From NCBI GenBank assembly GCA_964399955.1, contig CAYNST010000033.1, positions 1 to 30,771 of the forward strand: a stretch of 30,771 nt of DNA, given 5' to 3'. Every line of letters begins with the position of its first letter. Position 1 is the stretch's first letter. Both the position numbers and the translations under genes were made by a program. Origin of the DNA: CAYNST01 sp964399955. GTDB lineage: Bacteria; Pseudomonadota; Gammaproteobacteria; Pseudomonadales; Cellvibrionaceae. This document shows, one piece after another, positions 23,631 through 30,771 of the stretch. Below the pieces are notes generated by a model that saw only the letters and a program-made list of their open reading frames with translations, ran no database searches and was not told the origin of the DNA.

Positions 23631-24467
23631 ATGGATAGCTACGCCGTTATCGGCAACCCCGTAGAGCACTCCAAATCCCCCGACATCCACCGCCTTTTTG
23701 CCGAGCAGACCGGGCAGCAACTTGTCTACCGAAAGCTGTTGGGGCCGCTGGACGCCTTTGCGGCCACTGCGCAGCAGTTTTTCGCCGACGGTGGCCGAGG
23801 TCTAAACGTCACCGTTCCCTTCAAGGAAGAAGCCTATGCCCTGGCGAATGCCTTGACCGACCGCGCCCGCCAGGCGGGAGCGGTCAACACCCTGGCCGTG
23901 CAGGCCGACGGGACCCTGCTGGGGGACAACACCGATGGCGCGGGGCTGAGTCTTGATCTGGCTTTGCAGGGGTGGCCGATAGCCGGCCGGCGGCTGTTGA
24001 TCATTGGCGCCGGTGGTGCCGTGCGCGGTGTGCTTGGCCCACTGTTGGCGCAAAAGCCCGCCGGCATAACCATTGCCAACCGCACGCCCGCCAAGGCGGT
24101 GAAGCTTGCGTCAGTGTTCGAGGCGGCGGGGCCGGTGCAGGGCTGCGGTTTGGCGGAGCTCGGCGACCGGCCATTTGATTTGGTCATCAACGGCACATCC
24201 GCAGGTTTGAGTGGCGACCTGCCGCCGGTGCCCGCCACAGTGTTTGCCTCCGGCGCCGCGGCCTACGATATGGTTTACGGAGCGGAGCCCACTGTCTTCC
24301 TGCAGTGGGCCCAGGCGCAAGGGGTGACAAAGCTTGGCGATGGTCTGGGCATGTTGGTGGGGCAGGCGGCCGAGTCGTTCAGTCTGTGGCGCGGCGTGCG
24401 CCCGCAGACCGCGCCGGTGATTGCGGCCCTGCGGGCTCAACTGTGCAACTCGGCCTCTTCCAGATAG
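23631..24467 (+). CDS. aroE: Shikimate dehydrogenase (NADP+)
   Basis: AroE reduces 3-dehydroshikimate to shikimate in aromatic amino acid synthesis. In this 278-residue protein the substrate site is seen as NPVEHSKSP (9-17), NVTVPFK with catalytic Lys65, AVNT with Asn86, and DNTDG with catalytic Asp102. The NADP site has GAGGA (126-130) and the ANRTPAKA loop (149-156), whose Arg151 favours NADP. It follows hemF by three bases. Its last 31 bases overlap, tail to tail, with the end of the gamma-carbonic-anhydrase-like gene on the other strand. Confidence 0.96.
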   Translation: MDSYAVIGNPVEHSKSPDIHRLFAEQTGQQLVYRKLLGPLDAFAATAQQFFADGGRGLNVTVPFKEEAYALANALTDRARQAGAVNTLAVQADGTLLGDNTDGAGLSLDLALQGWPIAGRRLLIIGAGGAVRGVLGPLLAQKPAGITIANRTPAKAVKLASVFEAAGPVQGCGLAELGDRPFDLVINGTSAGLSGDLPPVPATVFASGAAAYDMVYGAEPTVFLQWAQAQGVTKLGDGLGMLVGQAAESFSLWRGVRPQTAPVIAALRAQLCNSASSR

Positions 24468-24982
24468 CTGCTTTTGAGCTTTACGTAGTTCTGGGCCGAA
24501 TAGCTGAAAAACGCCCGCTCGGCCTCCGACAGCGGGCGGGCCTGGCGGCAGGGGTTGCCCATATAAACAAACCCGGACGCCAGCGTCTTGCCGGGCGGCA
24601 CCAGGGTGCCGGCGGCAATAATCACCTCGTCTTCCACGGTTGCGCCATCCAGTATCACTGCTCCAATTCCCACCAGCACCCGGTTGCCGATGCGGCAGCC
24701 GTGCAGGCAGGCCTGGTGACCAATGGTGACCTCCTCACCGATCAGCAGTGGCCAGCCCTCGGGGTTGAAGTCACTGGCGTGGGTGATGTGCAGAACGGCG
24801 TTGTCCTGCACGCTGGTGCGCGCGCCTATGCGGATATGGTGCATGTCTCCGCGAATGACGGCCCCGGGCCAAACCGAGCAGTCCGCCCCCAGTTCTACAT
24901 CGCCAATGACGCAGGCGGCGGGGTCAACGTAGACACCCGCCGCCAGTTTGGGTTGGTGATTTTTATACGTGCGCATGGTCAT
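24437..24982 (-). CDS. yrdA: Gamma-carbonic-anhydrase-like hexapeptide protein (YrdA family)
   Basis: This 181-residue protein folds as a left-handed beta-helix of hexapeptide repeats (about 15-135), followed by a C-terminal helix with NYVKLKSSYL. Candidate metal ligands are His65/His68, His89 and His94, in NAVLHITH and IGHQACLHGC, the arrangement of YrdA and other gamma-class carbonic anhydrase homologues. Catalytic activity in bacterial YrdA proteins is generally weak or unproven. Either ATG at 24982 or at 24976 could start it. The gene is next to prlC (divergent), as in Pseudomonas as I recall, and its 3' end overlaps aroE. Confidence 0.92.
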   Translation of the reverse strand: MTMRTYKNHQPKLAAGVYVDPAACVIGDVELGADCSVWPGAVIRGDMHHIRIGARTSVQDNAVLHITHASDFNPEGWPLLIGEEVTIGHQACLHGCRIGNRVLVGIGAVILDGATVEDEVIIAAGTLVPPGKTLASGFVYMGNPCRQARPLSEAERAFFSYSAQNYVKLKSSYLEEAELHS

Positions 24983-25148
24983 AAGCTTAACTCTTGAGGT
25001 TCAGCGATTGATATTGCGGTATGCAGCCTCCAGATTGGGTATGAGAAACTGCTGAAAATTGTCCCGCGGTGTCGTGGGGTTGTAGCATGTTCTTGCGTAC
25101 ATTTCACTTACCGCGACCGCCACGGCCGCGCCAATCAGGAACCCAGTC

Positions 25149-27197
25149 ATGTCACAGTCGGAAGCCAATCCTCTGCTGCAGGAATGCCGCCTGCCGCCTT
25201 TCAGCCAAATTCAGGCAAGCCACATTGTGCCTGCCATCCAGACGCTGACGCAGCAGAACCTGACCGCCCTTGAGCAACAGCTGCAGAGTCTGGGGGAGCC
25301 GGACTGGAAGAACCTGGCGGCACCGCTGGAGGCGCGGGAAGACCGCCTGAGCCAGGCCTGGGCGCCGGTGAGTCATCTAAACAGTGTGGCCAATACACCG
25401 GAGCTGCGTCAGGCATTTGAGCAGGCCGTGGCGGTTCTTACCGGCTACAACACTGCCATGGGGCAGAATGAAAAGCTCTATGCCAGTTACAAGGCTCTAC
25501 GTAACGGCCCGGCTTTCAAGGGGTTGCGACAGGCACAGAGACAGGCAGTGGACAACGCCCTGCGCGATTTTGAATTGGCGGGGGTGGGCCTGGACGCGTC
25601 CAGGAAGGCGCGCTACGGGCAGATCAAGACGCGTTTGTCGGAGCTCAGCAATCGGTTTTCCAACAATGTGCTGGACGCCACGCAGGCCTGGAACAAACAC
25701 GTGGTCGATGAGCAGGAACTTGCCGGCCTGCCTCCCTCGGCGGTGGCTGCGGCCAAGCAGGCTGCCACGACCAAGGGGCTGAGCGGTTGGGTGCTGACCC
25801 TGGATGGGCCTGTGTACCTTACCGTTATGACCCAGGCGGACAACCGTGACCTGCGCCGGGAGATGTACACCGCCTATATGACACGCGCCTCGGACCAGGG
25901 GCCAAATGCCGGCGAGTACGACAATGCCGAACTGATCGACGAGATCCTGAGCCTGCGGGCAGAGCTGGCGCAGTTGCTGGGCTTCGCCAACTACGCGGAG
26001 TTGTCTCTGGCACCCAAGATGGCCAAGTCCCCCGAGCAGGTCGTGAACTTTCTGCGCGAGCTGGCAGAAAAATCCAAACCGGTCGCGGCCGCAGAACTGG
26101 AGGAACTGCAGGCTTGGTCAAAACAGCACTACGGCGCAGAACAGCTAGAGGTTTGGGACATCCCCTACTATTCCGAGAAGCTGCGCGAGGCCAAATACAG
26201 CGTGTCGCAGGAGGCCCTGCGGCCGTATTTTACCCTGCCCAAGGTGCTGGACGGGCTGTTCGCCGTGGCCGGGCAACTGTTTGGCATCCGGGTGGAGGCC
26301 GCCCAGCAGGACGAGCTCTGGCACACTGATGCCAAATTTTTCAATGTGCTGCAGGGTGACCGGGTCATCGCCCAGTTCTATCTGGACCTGTTTGCCCGTG
26401 AGGGCAAGCGCGGCGGAGCCTGGATGGCGGAGTGCCGCGTGCGTCGCCAGACAGATTCCGGGCTGCAGATACCGGTGGCGTTCATGGTGTGCAATTTCAA
26501 CGCACCGGTGGACGGCAAACCCGCGCTCTTGACGCACAGCGAGGTGACGACGCTGTTCCACGAATTTGGTCATGGCCTGCATCATCTGCTGACCCAGGTG
26601 GATGTGGCTGCGGTCAGCGGCATCAACGGGGTCGCCTGGGACGCGGTGGAACTGCCCAGTCAGTTTATGGAAAACTGGTGCTGGCAGCGCTCAGTCCTGA
26701 AGCAGCTGACCGCCCATGTCGACACAGGCGAACCGCTGCCCGAGGCAAGCATTGACAACCTGATAGCCGCCAAAAACTTCCAGTCGGCGCTGATGATGAT
26801 GCGCCAGATCGAGTTTGCACTCTTTGATTTACTGGTGCATATGCATTGTGCCGACGCGAACTTTGAAGGGGTTCAGGCGCAGTTGGATGCTGTGCGCCAG
26901 GAGGTGGCGGTGGTTCAGCCGCCGGCGTTCAACCGCTTTCAGCACGGCTTCAGTCATATCTTTGCCGGCGGTTATGCTGCGGGCTACTACAGCTACAAGT
27001 GGGCAGAAGTCCTGTCTGCGGATGCCTTTTCGGCCTTTGAGGAAAACGGCCTGTTTGATCAGGCAACCGGGCAAAAATTCCTGCAGGAAATTCTGCAAAA
27101 AGGCGGTTCGCAAGATGCCATGGCGCTGTTTCAAAACTTTCGTGGCCGCGAGCCACAGATGGACGCACTGCTGCGCCACAGCGGTATCAGCAGATGA
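25149..27197 (+). CDS. prlC: Oligopeptidase A (M3 family zinc metallopeptidase)
   Basis: PrlC degrades cytoplasmic oligopeptides, including cleaved signal peptides. The 682-residue protein has the M3 zinc site FHEFGHGLHHLL with His471, Glu472 and His475, and a third ligand Glu at about 501 in VELPSQFMENW. Other family marks are LGFANYAELSLAPKMA, KRGGAWMAECR, RFQHGFSHIFAGGYAAGYYSYKWAEVL and the N-terminal helical region. AGGA at 25137-25140 is eight bases before the ATG. A weak sigma-70 match (TTGTCC at 25059, TAGCAT at 25083, 18-bp spacer) lies upstream. Its TGA overlaps the yheV ATG, so the pair is translationally coupled; the same pair is adjacent in E. coli. Confidence 0.97.
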   Translation: MSQSEANPLLQECRLPPFSQIQASHIVPAIQTLTQQNLTALEQQLQSLGEPDWKNLAAPLEAREDRLSQAWAPVSHLNSVANTPELRQAFEQAVAVLTGYNTAMGQNEKLYASYKALRNGPAFKGLRQAQRQAVDNALRDFELAGVGLDASRKARYGQIKTRLSELSNRFSNNVLDATQAWNKHVVDEQELAGLPPSAVAAAKQAATTKGLSGWVLTLDGPVYLTVMTQADNRDLRREMYTAYMTRASDQGPNAGEYDNAELIDEILSLRAELAQLLGFANYAELSLAPKMAKSPEQVVNFLRELAEKSKPVAAAELEELQAWSKQHYGAEQLEVWDIPYYSEKLREAKYSVSQEALRPYFTLPKVLDGLFAVAGQLFGIRVEAAQQDELWHTDAKFFNVLQGDRVIAQFYLDLFAREGKRGGAWMAECRVRRQTDSGLQIPVAFMVCNFNAPVDGKPALLTHSEVTTLFHEFGHGLHHLLTQVDVAAVSGINGVAWDAVELPSQFMENWCWQRSVLKQLTAHVDTGEPLPEASIDNLIAAKNFQSALMMMRQIEFALFDLLVHMHCADANFEGVQAQLDAVRQEVAVVQPPAFNRFQHGFSHIFAGGYAAGYYSYKWAEVLSADAFSAFEENGLFDQATGQKFLQEILQKGGSQDAMALFQNFRGREPQMDALLRHSGISR

Positions 27198-27445
27198 GCG
27201 CAAAAAGACGGTTCATAGCCGGGGCCACTTGCCCCGCGTGTAAAGCGCTGGATACCATCGTCATGTTCAGCGAAGAGGCAACCGACTACCGCGAATGTGT
27301 GCAGTGCGGCTTCAAGGATCAAATGCGGCTGCAATCGGCCCCGCGTGAACTGGATACCCGGGTCAATAGCGCTCTGCAGCCGGTGGAAGCGCAGGTTGTC
27401 AAAATCGTTATGCCAAGAGATCCGGGCACATCAGACGGCCAGTAA
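27194..27445 (+). CDS. yheV: YheV family zinc-ribbon protein
   Basis: An 83-residue protein with the zinc-ribbon cysteines CPAC (13-16) and CVQC (35-38), and the RRFIAGATCPAC start that is nearly identical in E. coli YheV. The family has no known function. A longer, low-complexity tail (about 50-83) extends beyond the ribbon. The ATG lies within the prlC stop (ATGA). Seven bases separate it from the stop of the convergent gene. Confidence 0.92.
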   Translation: MSAKRRFIAGATCPACKALDTIVMFSEEATDYRECVQCGFKDQMRLQSAPRELDTRVNSALQPVEAQVVKIVMPRDPGTSDGQ

Positions 27446-27452
27446 ACCGGGT

Positions 27453-28127
27453 TCAGTGCACCGCTTGTGGGGGCTGCTCGGGGTCCAGCAGAATGGACAG
27501 CGAGCAGTCTTCGGCAAAACACGGCCATTGCGCCAGGTGCTTGCGCCAGTCGCCCTTTCTGTATCCATTCATGAACTCGGCAATATTGTTCTTCTGGGCC
27601 AGATCCTCGGGGTTGAACAACAGCTCCACTGTGTAGTGCACCGCCAGATCCAACTGATTGGCAAATGTCTCTCCCAGCAGCTCGTGCACAATGATGTTGG
27701 ACATGGTCATATCCATGGGGGCCAGGGGCTCGCCACAGAGCATTATCAAACGGTCATTGATTTCTTCGATCAGTCGGTGCGCCAGGTAAGCCTTGTCCAG
27801 CAGGTGTTGCAGGCCTGGCTCCGGCTCGCTGCCTGTTGACGCGGCAAAAAATTCTTCTGCAATCCGAATGAAGATTTTCCCCTCCGAATAAATTCTCGCC
27901 TCCTTCATGCAATGGGTCAGCGCCTCCAGAAAGTCCGGCACGTTCTGCAGATAGCGGCAGGTAAATTCAAACAGCGCGTCGTGCGGGTTGTTCTTGGGCA
28001 ACTGCACGGCCTTGTGCATGCGCGGTGCCACCAGTGCAAGCAAGTCTCTGAAGGCATGAGAGCGTGCTTCCTGTTGTTGGGCCTGGTGGATGCGTTCGCG
28101 GATAAGTTGAGAGGGTGTCTGCTTCAT
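27453..28127 (-). CDS. Conserved-looking hypothetical cytoplasmic protein
   Basis: I do not recognise this 224-residue protein. It lacks a signal peptide and transmembrane segments. It reads as mostly alpha-helical, with Gln/Arg-rich N-terminal helix (about 8-25), amphipathic helices through about residue 180, and conserved-looking stretches ALFEFTCRYLQNVPDFLEALTH and SNIIVHELLGETFANQLDLAVHY. The ATG at 28125-28127 was chosen; an in-frame TTG at 28154 has no ribosome binding site. It stands alone, facing away from coxB and converging on yheV. Normal codon usage over its full length and the absence of overlap support a real gene. Confidence 0.7.
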   Translation of the reverse strand: MKQTPSQLIRERIHQAQQQEARSHAFRDLLALVAPRMHKAVQLPKNNPHDALFEFTCRYLQNVPDFLEALTHCMKEARIYSEGKIFIRIAEEFFAASTGSEPEPGLQHLLDKAYLAHRLIEEINDRLIMLCGEPLAPMDMTMSNIIVHELLGETFANQLDLAVHYTVELLFNPEDLAQKNNIAEFMNGYRKGDWRKHLAQWPCFAEDCSLSILLDPEQPPQAVH

Positions 28128-28383
28128 TGACTGTAGGACCTGGGCAAGTCTCAATTTTGAGCAAATGGCTCAGTCTGTCCCATCTTCTGGGAAGGCCCTT
28201 GGCCGGCTGGCGTCTCAAAGGAGCCAGGTCACGGCATCAATGTGCGGTCTGGACCTTGGAAGAGAAGACCATTAAACTCCACCGGCTGACGCAGAAGCGC
28301 GCTCGACACGCTGCAAAAGTGGAGGGTCAATTTAACATAGGTGGCTCAAAAAAAGATCTTTTATTGATTTTTGCCCCACTTTG

Positions 28384-28416
28384 TGGCTTCCTTATGCGGC
28401 TTTTTGCCGCTGAAGC
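28384..28416. other. Interrupted hairpin upstream of coxB
   Basis: GGCTTC (28384-28389) pairs with GAAGCC (28411-28416), and inside it GCGGC (28395-28399) pairs with GCCGC (28405-28409) across a T5 loop. The total is 11 bp with an asymmetric internal loop (five bases against one). No T run follows on either strand, so it is more likely an operator or RNA leader element than a terminator. Confidence 0.45.
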
Positions 28417-28718
28417 CTGTGCGCGCCGGCGGCCAGCACCTGCGCAGAGTCTTGTACGAATCCGCGATTAGATAATTTCTACTGCATTTTCAACGCGTTA
28501 GCGCTGATTCCAGCTGCTGCTGGCAGCCGTGCCTGAGATCTGGCACAAAATGCACTGTTTACTTTGGGTGAGGTTGAGGCTCGTCGCCATGCACCTTCTG
28601 GTGTGCGTGGTGCGCCATCTGCTTCCGCGCTGGGGCGGCACAACTTCATACGATTGGCTAGCGCCTGCCGGTTTCGCCGCAGCACGGCTTAAAGGTTTTA
28701 GATTGAAACATTCAAGTT

Positions 28719-28726
28719 GGAGAGGG
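28719..28726 (+). promoter_or_regulatory. Ribosome binding site of coxB
   Basis: GGAGAGGG lies just before ATG 28729, with GGAG six bases from the start. It decides the start over an in-frame TTG at 28717, which would put the site inside the gene. Confidence 0.8.
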
Positions 28727-28728
28727 TA

Positions 28729-29871
28729 ATGCTGAATCTCATTGCACGGTTGTATTCATTGCCGTTGATGGCCCTGGCTGCAGCGCTTGCGCCCCTGCAG
28801 GCCAAGGCCGACGGCTGGCCCCTCAATATGCCGGTGGGCGTCACCTCGGTAAGCCGGCAGGTGTATGGTCTGCATATGCAGATGATCTGGTGGTGTGTTG
28901 CCATTGGCCTGGTTGTGTTCAGTGTGATGGTCTACAGCATGATCATGCATCGTAAGTCGCGTGGCGCCAAGGCTGCAAATTTTCACGAGCACACGACTCT
29001 GGAAGTGGTATGGACGGTCATCCCGTTCATGATTCTTGTTGCCATGGCCATTCCAGCGACCACAACACTCAAAGATATGTACGATACCGAGAATTCCGAC
29101 ATAGACATTCTGGTGACGGGCTACCAGTGGAAGTGGCGCTACGAATATCTGTTGCCGGACGGCGAGAACGTCAGCTTCTTCAGTACCATGTCGACGCCCG
29201 TCAGCCAGATAACCAACATGGAGGCCAAGTCCGAAGACTATCTGCTGGAAGTCGACGAGCCGGTCTACATCCCGGTTGGCAAAAAAGTGCGTTTTCTGGT
29301 GACCTCCGCCGATGTTATTCACTCCTGGTGGATTCCCTCCTTCGCCGTTAAACGCGACGCCATTCCCGGCTATATTCATGAGGCCTGGACCCTGGTGGAT
29401 GAACCCGGCATCTTCCGCGGCCAGTGTACCGAGCTGTGCGGCAAGGACCACGCCTTCATGCCGGTGGTGGTCCACGCGGTGGAGCAGGAAGAGTACGACG
29501 CCTGGCTCATAGAAAAGCGTCAGCTGGCCGAAGCGGTCGCTGAAGCTGCCAAGCAGGTGCTGACCTTTGACGAGCTCTACAGCACCGGTGAATCCGTCTA
29601 CAACCGTTACTGCGCGTCCTGCCACATGCCGGACGGCAGCGGTGTGGCGGGTACTTTCCCGGCCATTGCCGGTAGCCCGCTGGCGACAGGCCAGATTACT
29701 GCGCACCTTGACCGTGTTGTCTACGGTGGGGTGGGTATGCCGCCCTTTGGCGAACAGCTTTCTCCCGTCGACCTCGCCGCAGTAGTCACCTTCCAGCGCA
29801 ACGCGTTCGGCAATAACATGGGTGATCAGCTGCAACCAGTTGATGTTGTTAATTTCATGCAAGGCCAATAG
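28729..29871 (+). CDS. coxB: Cytochrome c oxidase subunit II with fused cytochrome c domain (caa3 type)
   Basis: The 380-residue protein takes electrons from a donor and passes them through the CuA centre to subunit I. It has a signal peptide (cleavage near AKA-DG, about residue 27), two membrane helices (about 50-72 and 95-115), and a cupredoxin domain with CuA ligands His198, Cys233, Cys237, His241 and Met244 (GQCTELCGKDHAFM). The linker helix leads to a C-terminal cytochrome c domain with CASCH (Cys295, Cys298, His299) and the MPPFG Met region. The fusion makes this a caa3-type oxidase, which needs no separate soluble cytochrome for the last step. The stop is ten bases before the coxA ATG. 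Confidence 0.96.
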   Translation: MLNLIARLYSLPLMALAAALAPLQAKADGWPLNMPVGVTSVSRQVYGLHMQMIWWCVAIGLVVFSVMVYSMIMHRKSRGAKAANFHEHTTLEVVWTVIPFMILVAMAIPATTTLKDMYDTENSDIDILVTGYQWKWRYEYLLPDGENVSFFSTMSTPVSQITNMEAKSEDYLLEVDEPVYIPVGKKVRFLVTSADVIHSWWIPSFAVKRDAIPGYIHEAWTLVDEPGIFRGQCTELCGKDHAFMPVVVHAVEQEEYDAWLIEKRQLAEAVAEAAKQVLTFDELYSTGESVYNRYCASCHMPDGSGVAGTFPAIAGSPLATGQITAHLDRVVYGGVGMPPFGEQLSPVDLAAVVTFQRNAFGNNMGDQLQPVDVVNFMQGQ

Positions 29872-29881
29872 GAGGTCGTCC

Positions 29882-30771
29882 ATGGCACACGGTCCCGCAA
29901 AAGGTCTGTCTCGCTGGTTGTTTACCACCAACCACAAAGACATTGGATCTATGTACATGTGGTTCAGCTTTGCAATGTTTTTCCTGGGTGGCATTTTTGC
30001 TCTGATTATCAGGGCAGAACTGTTTGAGCCGGGTTTGCAGATTACTGAGCCCAATTTCTTCAACCAGATGACCACCATGCACGGCCTGGTCATGGTATTT
30101 GGTGCGGTGATGCCGGCGTTTGTCGGCTTGGCCAACTGGATGTTGCCCTTGATGATTGGCGCGCCGGATATGGCTCTGCCGCGCATGAACAACCTGAGCT
30201 TCTGGATTCTGCCTTTCGCCTTCGCCATGTTGGTGTCCACCTTGTTCATGGAAGGCGGCGGCCCTAACTTCGGTTGGACCTTCTATGCGCCCTTGTCCAC
30301 CACCTACGGCCCGCCCAGCACCACTTTTTTCATTTTCGCCATACACATTATGGGCGCCAGCTCCATCATGGGTGCCATCAACGTGATTGCCACCATCCTC
30401 AACATGCGGGCGCCGGGCATGACCCTGATGAAAATGCCGCTGTTTGTCTGGACCTGGCTGATCACGGCGTTCCTGCTGATTGCCGTTATGCCGGTACTGG
30501 CGGGTGTGGTGACCATGATGCTGATGGACATTCACTTTGCCACCAGCTTCTTCGATGCCGCCGGCGGCGGTGACCCGGTATTGTTCCAGCATATCTTCTG
30601 GTTCTTCGGCCATCCCGAGGTCTACATCATGATTCTGCCGGCTTTTGGTGTGGTCAGTGAAATCATCCCGACCTTTGCGCGCAAGCCGCTGTTTGGTTAT
30701 TCCTCAATGGTCTACGCGGTGTCTTCCATCGCCTTCCTGAGCTTCATCGTCTGGGCTCACCACATGTTTAC
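29882..30771 (+). CDS. coxA: Cytochrome c oxidase subunit I (3' end outside window)
   Basis: The first 296 codons of subunit I are present and the frame stays open to the window end. It is the catalytic haem-copper subunit that reduces oxygen to water and pumps protons. Seen are LFTTNHKDIG at the N-terminus, the low-spin haem ligand His67 (TTMHGLVMVF), MEGGGPNFGWTFYAPLS, the active-site FFGHPEVY with CuB ligand His244 and cross-linked Tyr248, and the CuB pair His293-His294 at the very end (WAHHMF). AGGAGGT (29870-29876) is a strong ribosome binding site that overlaps the coxB stop, showing tight coupling. ctaG and coxC are expected beyond the window. Confidence 0.96.
   Translation, partial: MAHGPAKGLSRWLFTTNHKDIGSMYMWFSFAMFFLGGIFALIIRAELFEPGLQITEPNFFNQMTTMHGLVMVFGAVMPAFVGLANWMLPLMIGAPDMALPRMNNLSFWILPFAFAMLVSTLFMEGGGPNFGWTFYAPLSTTYGPPSTTFFIFAIHIMGASSIMGAINVIATILNMRAPGMTLMKMPLFVWTWLITAFLLIAVMPVLAGVVTMMLMDIHFATSFFDAAGGGDPVLFQHIFWFFGHPEVYIMILPAFGVVSEIIPTFARKPLFGYSSMVYAVSSIAFLSFIVWAHHMF

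Larger units (their letters stand above)
28128..28728. other. 600-bp non-coding region upstream of coxB
   Basis: This divergent gap must hold the promoters of the unknown minus-strand gene and of the cox operon. I could not identify a convincing -35/-10 pair. It contains a 12-bp perfect palindrome AAAAGATCTTTT (28351-28362) and a long interrupted hairpin (28384-28416). No gene of normal composition was found. The length is unusual for this compact window. Confidence 0.6.

Noticed and set aside
22788..23720. 310-codon minus-strand frame opposite hemF
   Set aside because: HemF matches its family throughout; the antisense frame has no support.
28529..28729. 66-codon open frame ending on the coxB start (TAATG)
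   Set aside because: It starts with GTG without a ribosome binding site, has a biased arginine/leucine composition, and shows no recognisable family; more likely chance.
28756..30249. 497-codon minus-strand open frame opposite coxB and coxA
   Set aside because: It spans two confident genes on the other strand and has a composition typical of antisense frames.

Overview
The window looks like the chromosome of a marine or lignocellulose-associated gammaproteobacterium of the Cellvibrio/Saccharophagus/Teredinibacter type. Two things suggest this. The first gene encodes a secreted protein in which carbohydrate-binding modules and cytochrome c domains are joined by very long polyserine linkers, a hallmark of that group. 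The housekeeping genes and their order also match what I recall of the oriC-proximal region of Pseudomonas: an lpxL/htrB homologue near glyQ-glyS, a plsC-type gene, trkA-rsmB-fmt-def diverging from LysM-dprA-tsaC-hemF-aroE, then yrdA, prlC, yheV and coxBA. No rRNA, tRNA, CRISPR, prophage or insertion sequence was seen.

Layout. 1-1788: 3' part of a CBM6/malectin/polyserine/di-haem cytochrome c protein, followed by a strong terminator. 1875-2771 (-): lipid A acyltransferase. 2937-7295 (+): glyQ, glyS, a PlsC-type acyltransferase and a small membrane protein, with two ATGA couplings. 7304-13238 (-): an orphan TRAP-type binding protein, uvrD with a probable LexA box upstream, a His-rich exported protein and a lipoprotein zinc metallopeptidase. 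13682-19379 (-): def-fmt-rsmB-trkA-trkH. 19558-24467 (+): LysM protein, dprA, tsaC, hemF, aroE. 24437-24982 (-): gamma-carbonic-anhydrase-like protein overlapping the aroE end. 25149-27445 (+): prlC-yheV. 27453-28127 (-): unknown helical protein. 28729-end (+): coxB with a fused cytochrome c domain and the first 296 codons of coxA.

How the genes fit together. def, fmt and rsmB act at the start of translation (initiator formylation and deformylation) and on 16S rRNA. trkA and trkH form one potassium-uptake system. glyQ and glyS form one synthetase. coxB and coxA belong to a caa3-type terminal oxidase, with hemF supplying haem precursor. The accessory pieces are the polyserine cytochrome, the metallopeptidase pair and the orphan TRAP protein. 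They are the most likely places for new biology: the first suggests extracellular electron delivery to a polysaccharide-degrading oxidase, and the second is an uncharacterised secreted two-gene unit. I did not find clear evidence of a wholly new multi-gene system. All domain calls rest on reading motifs by eye, without database searches.
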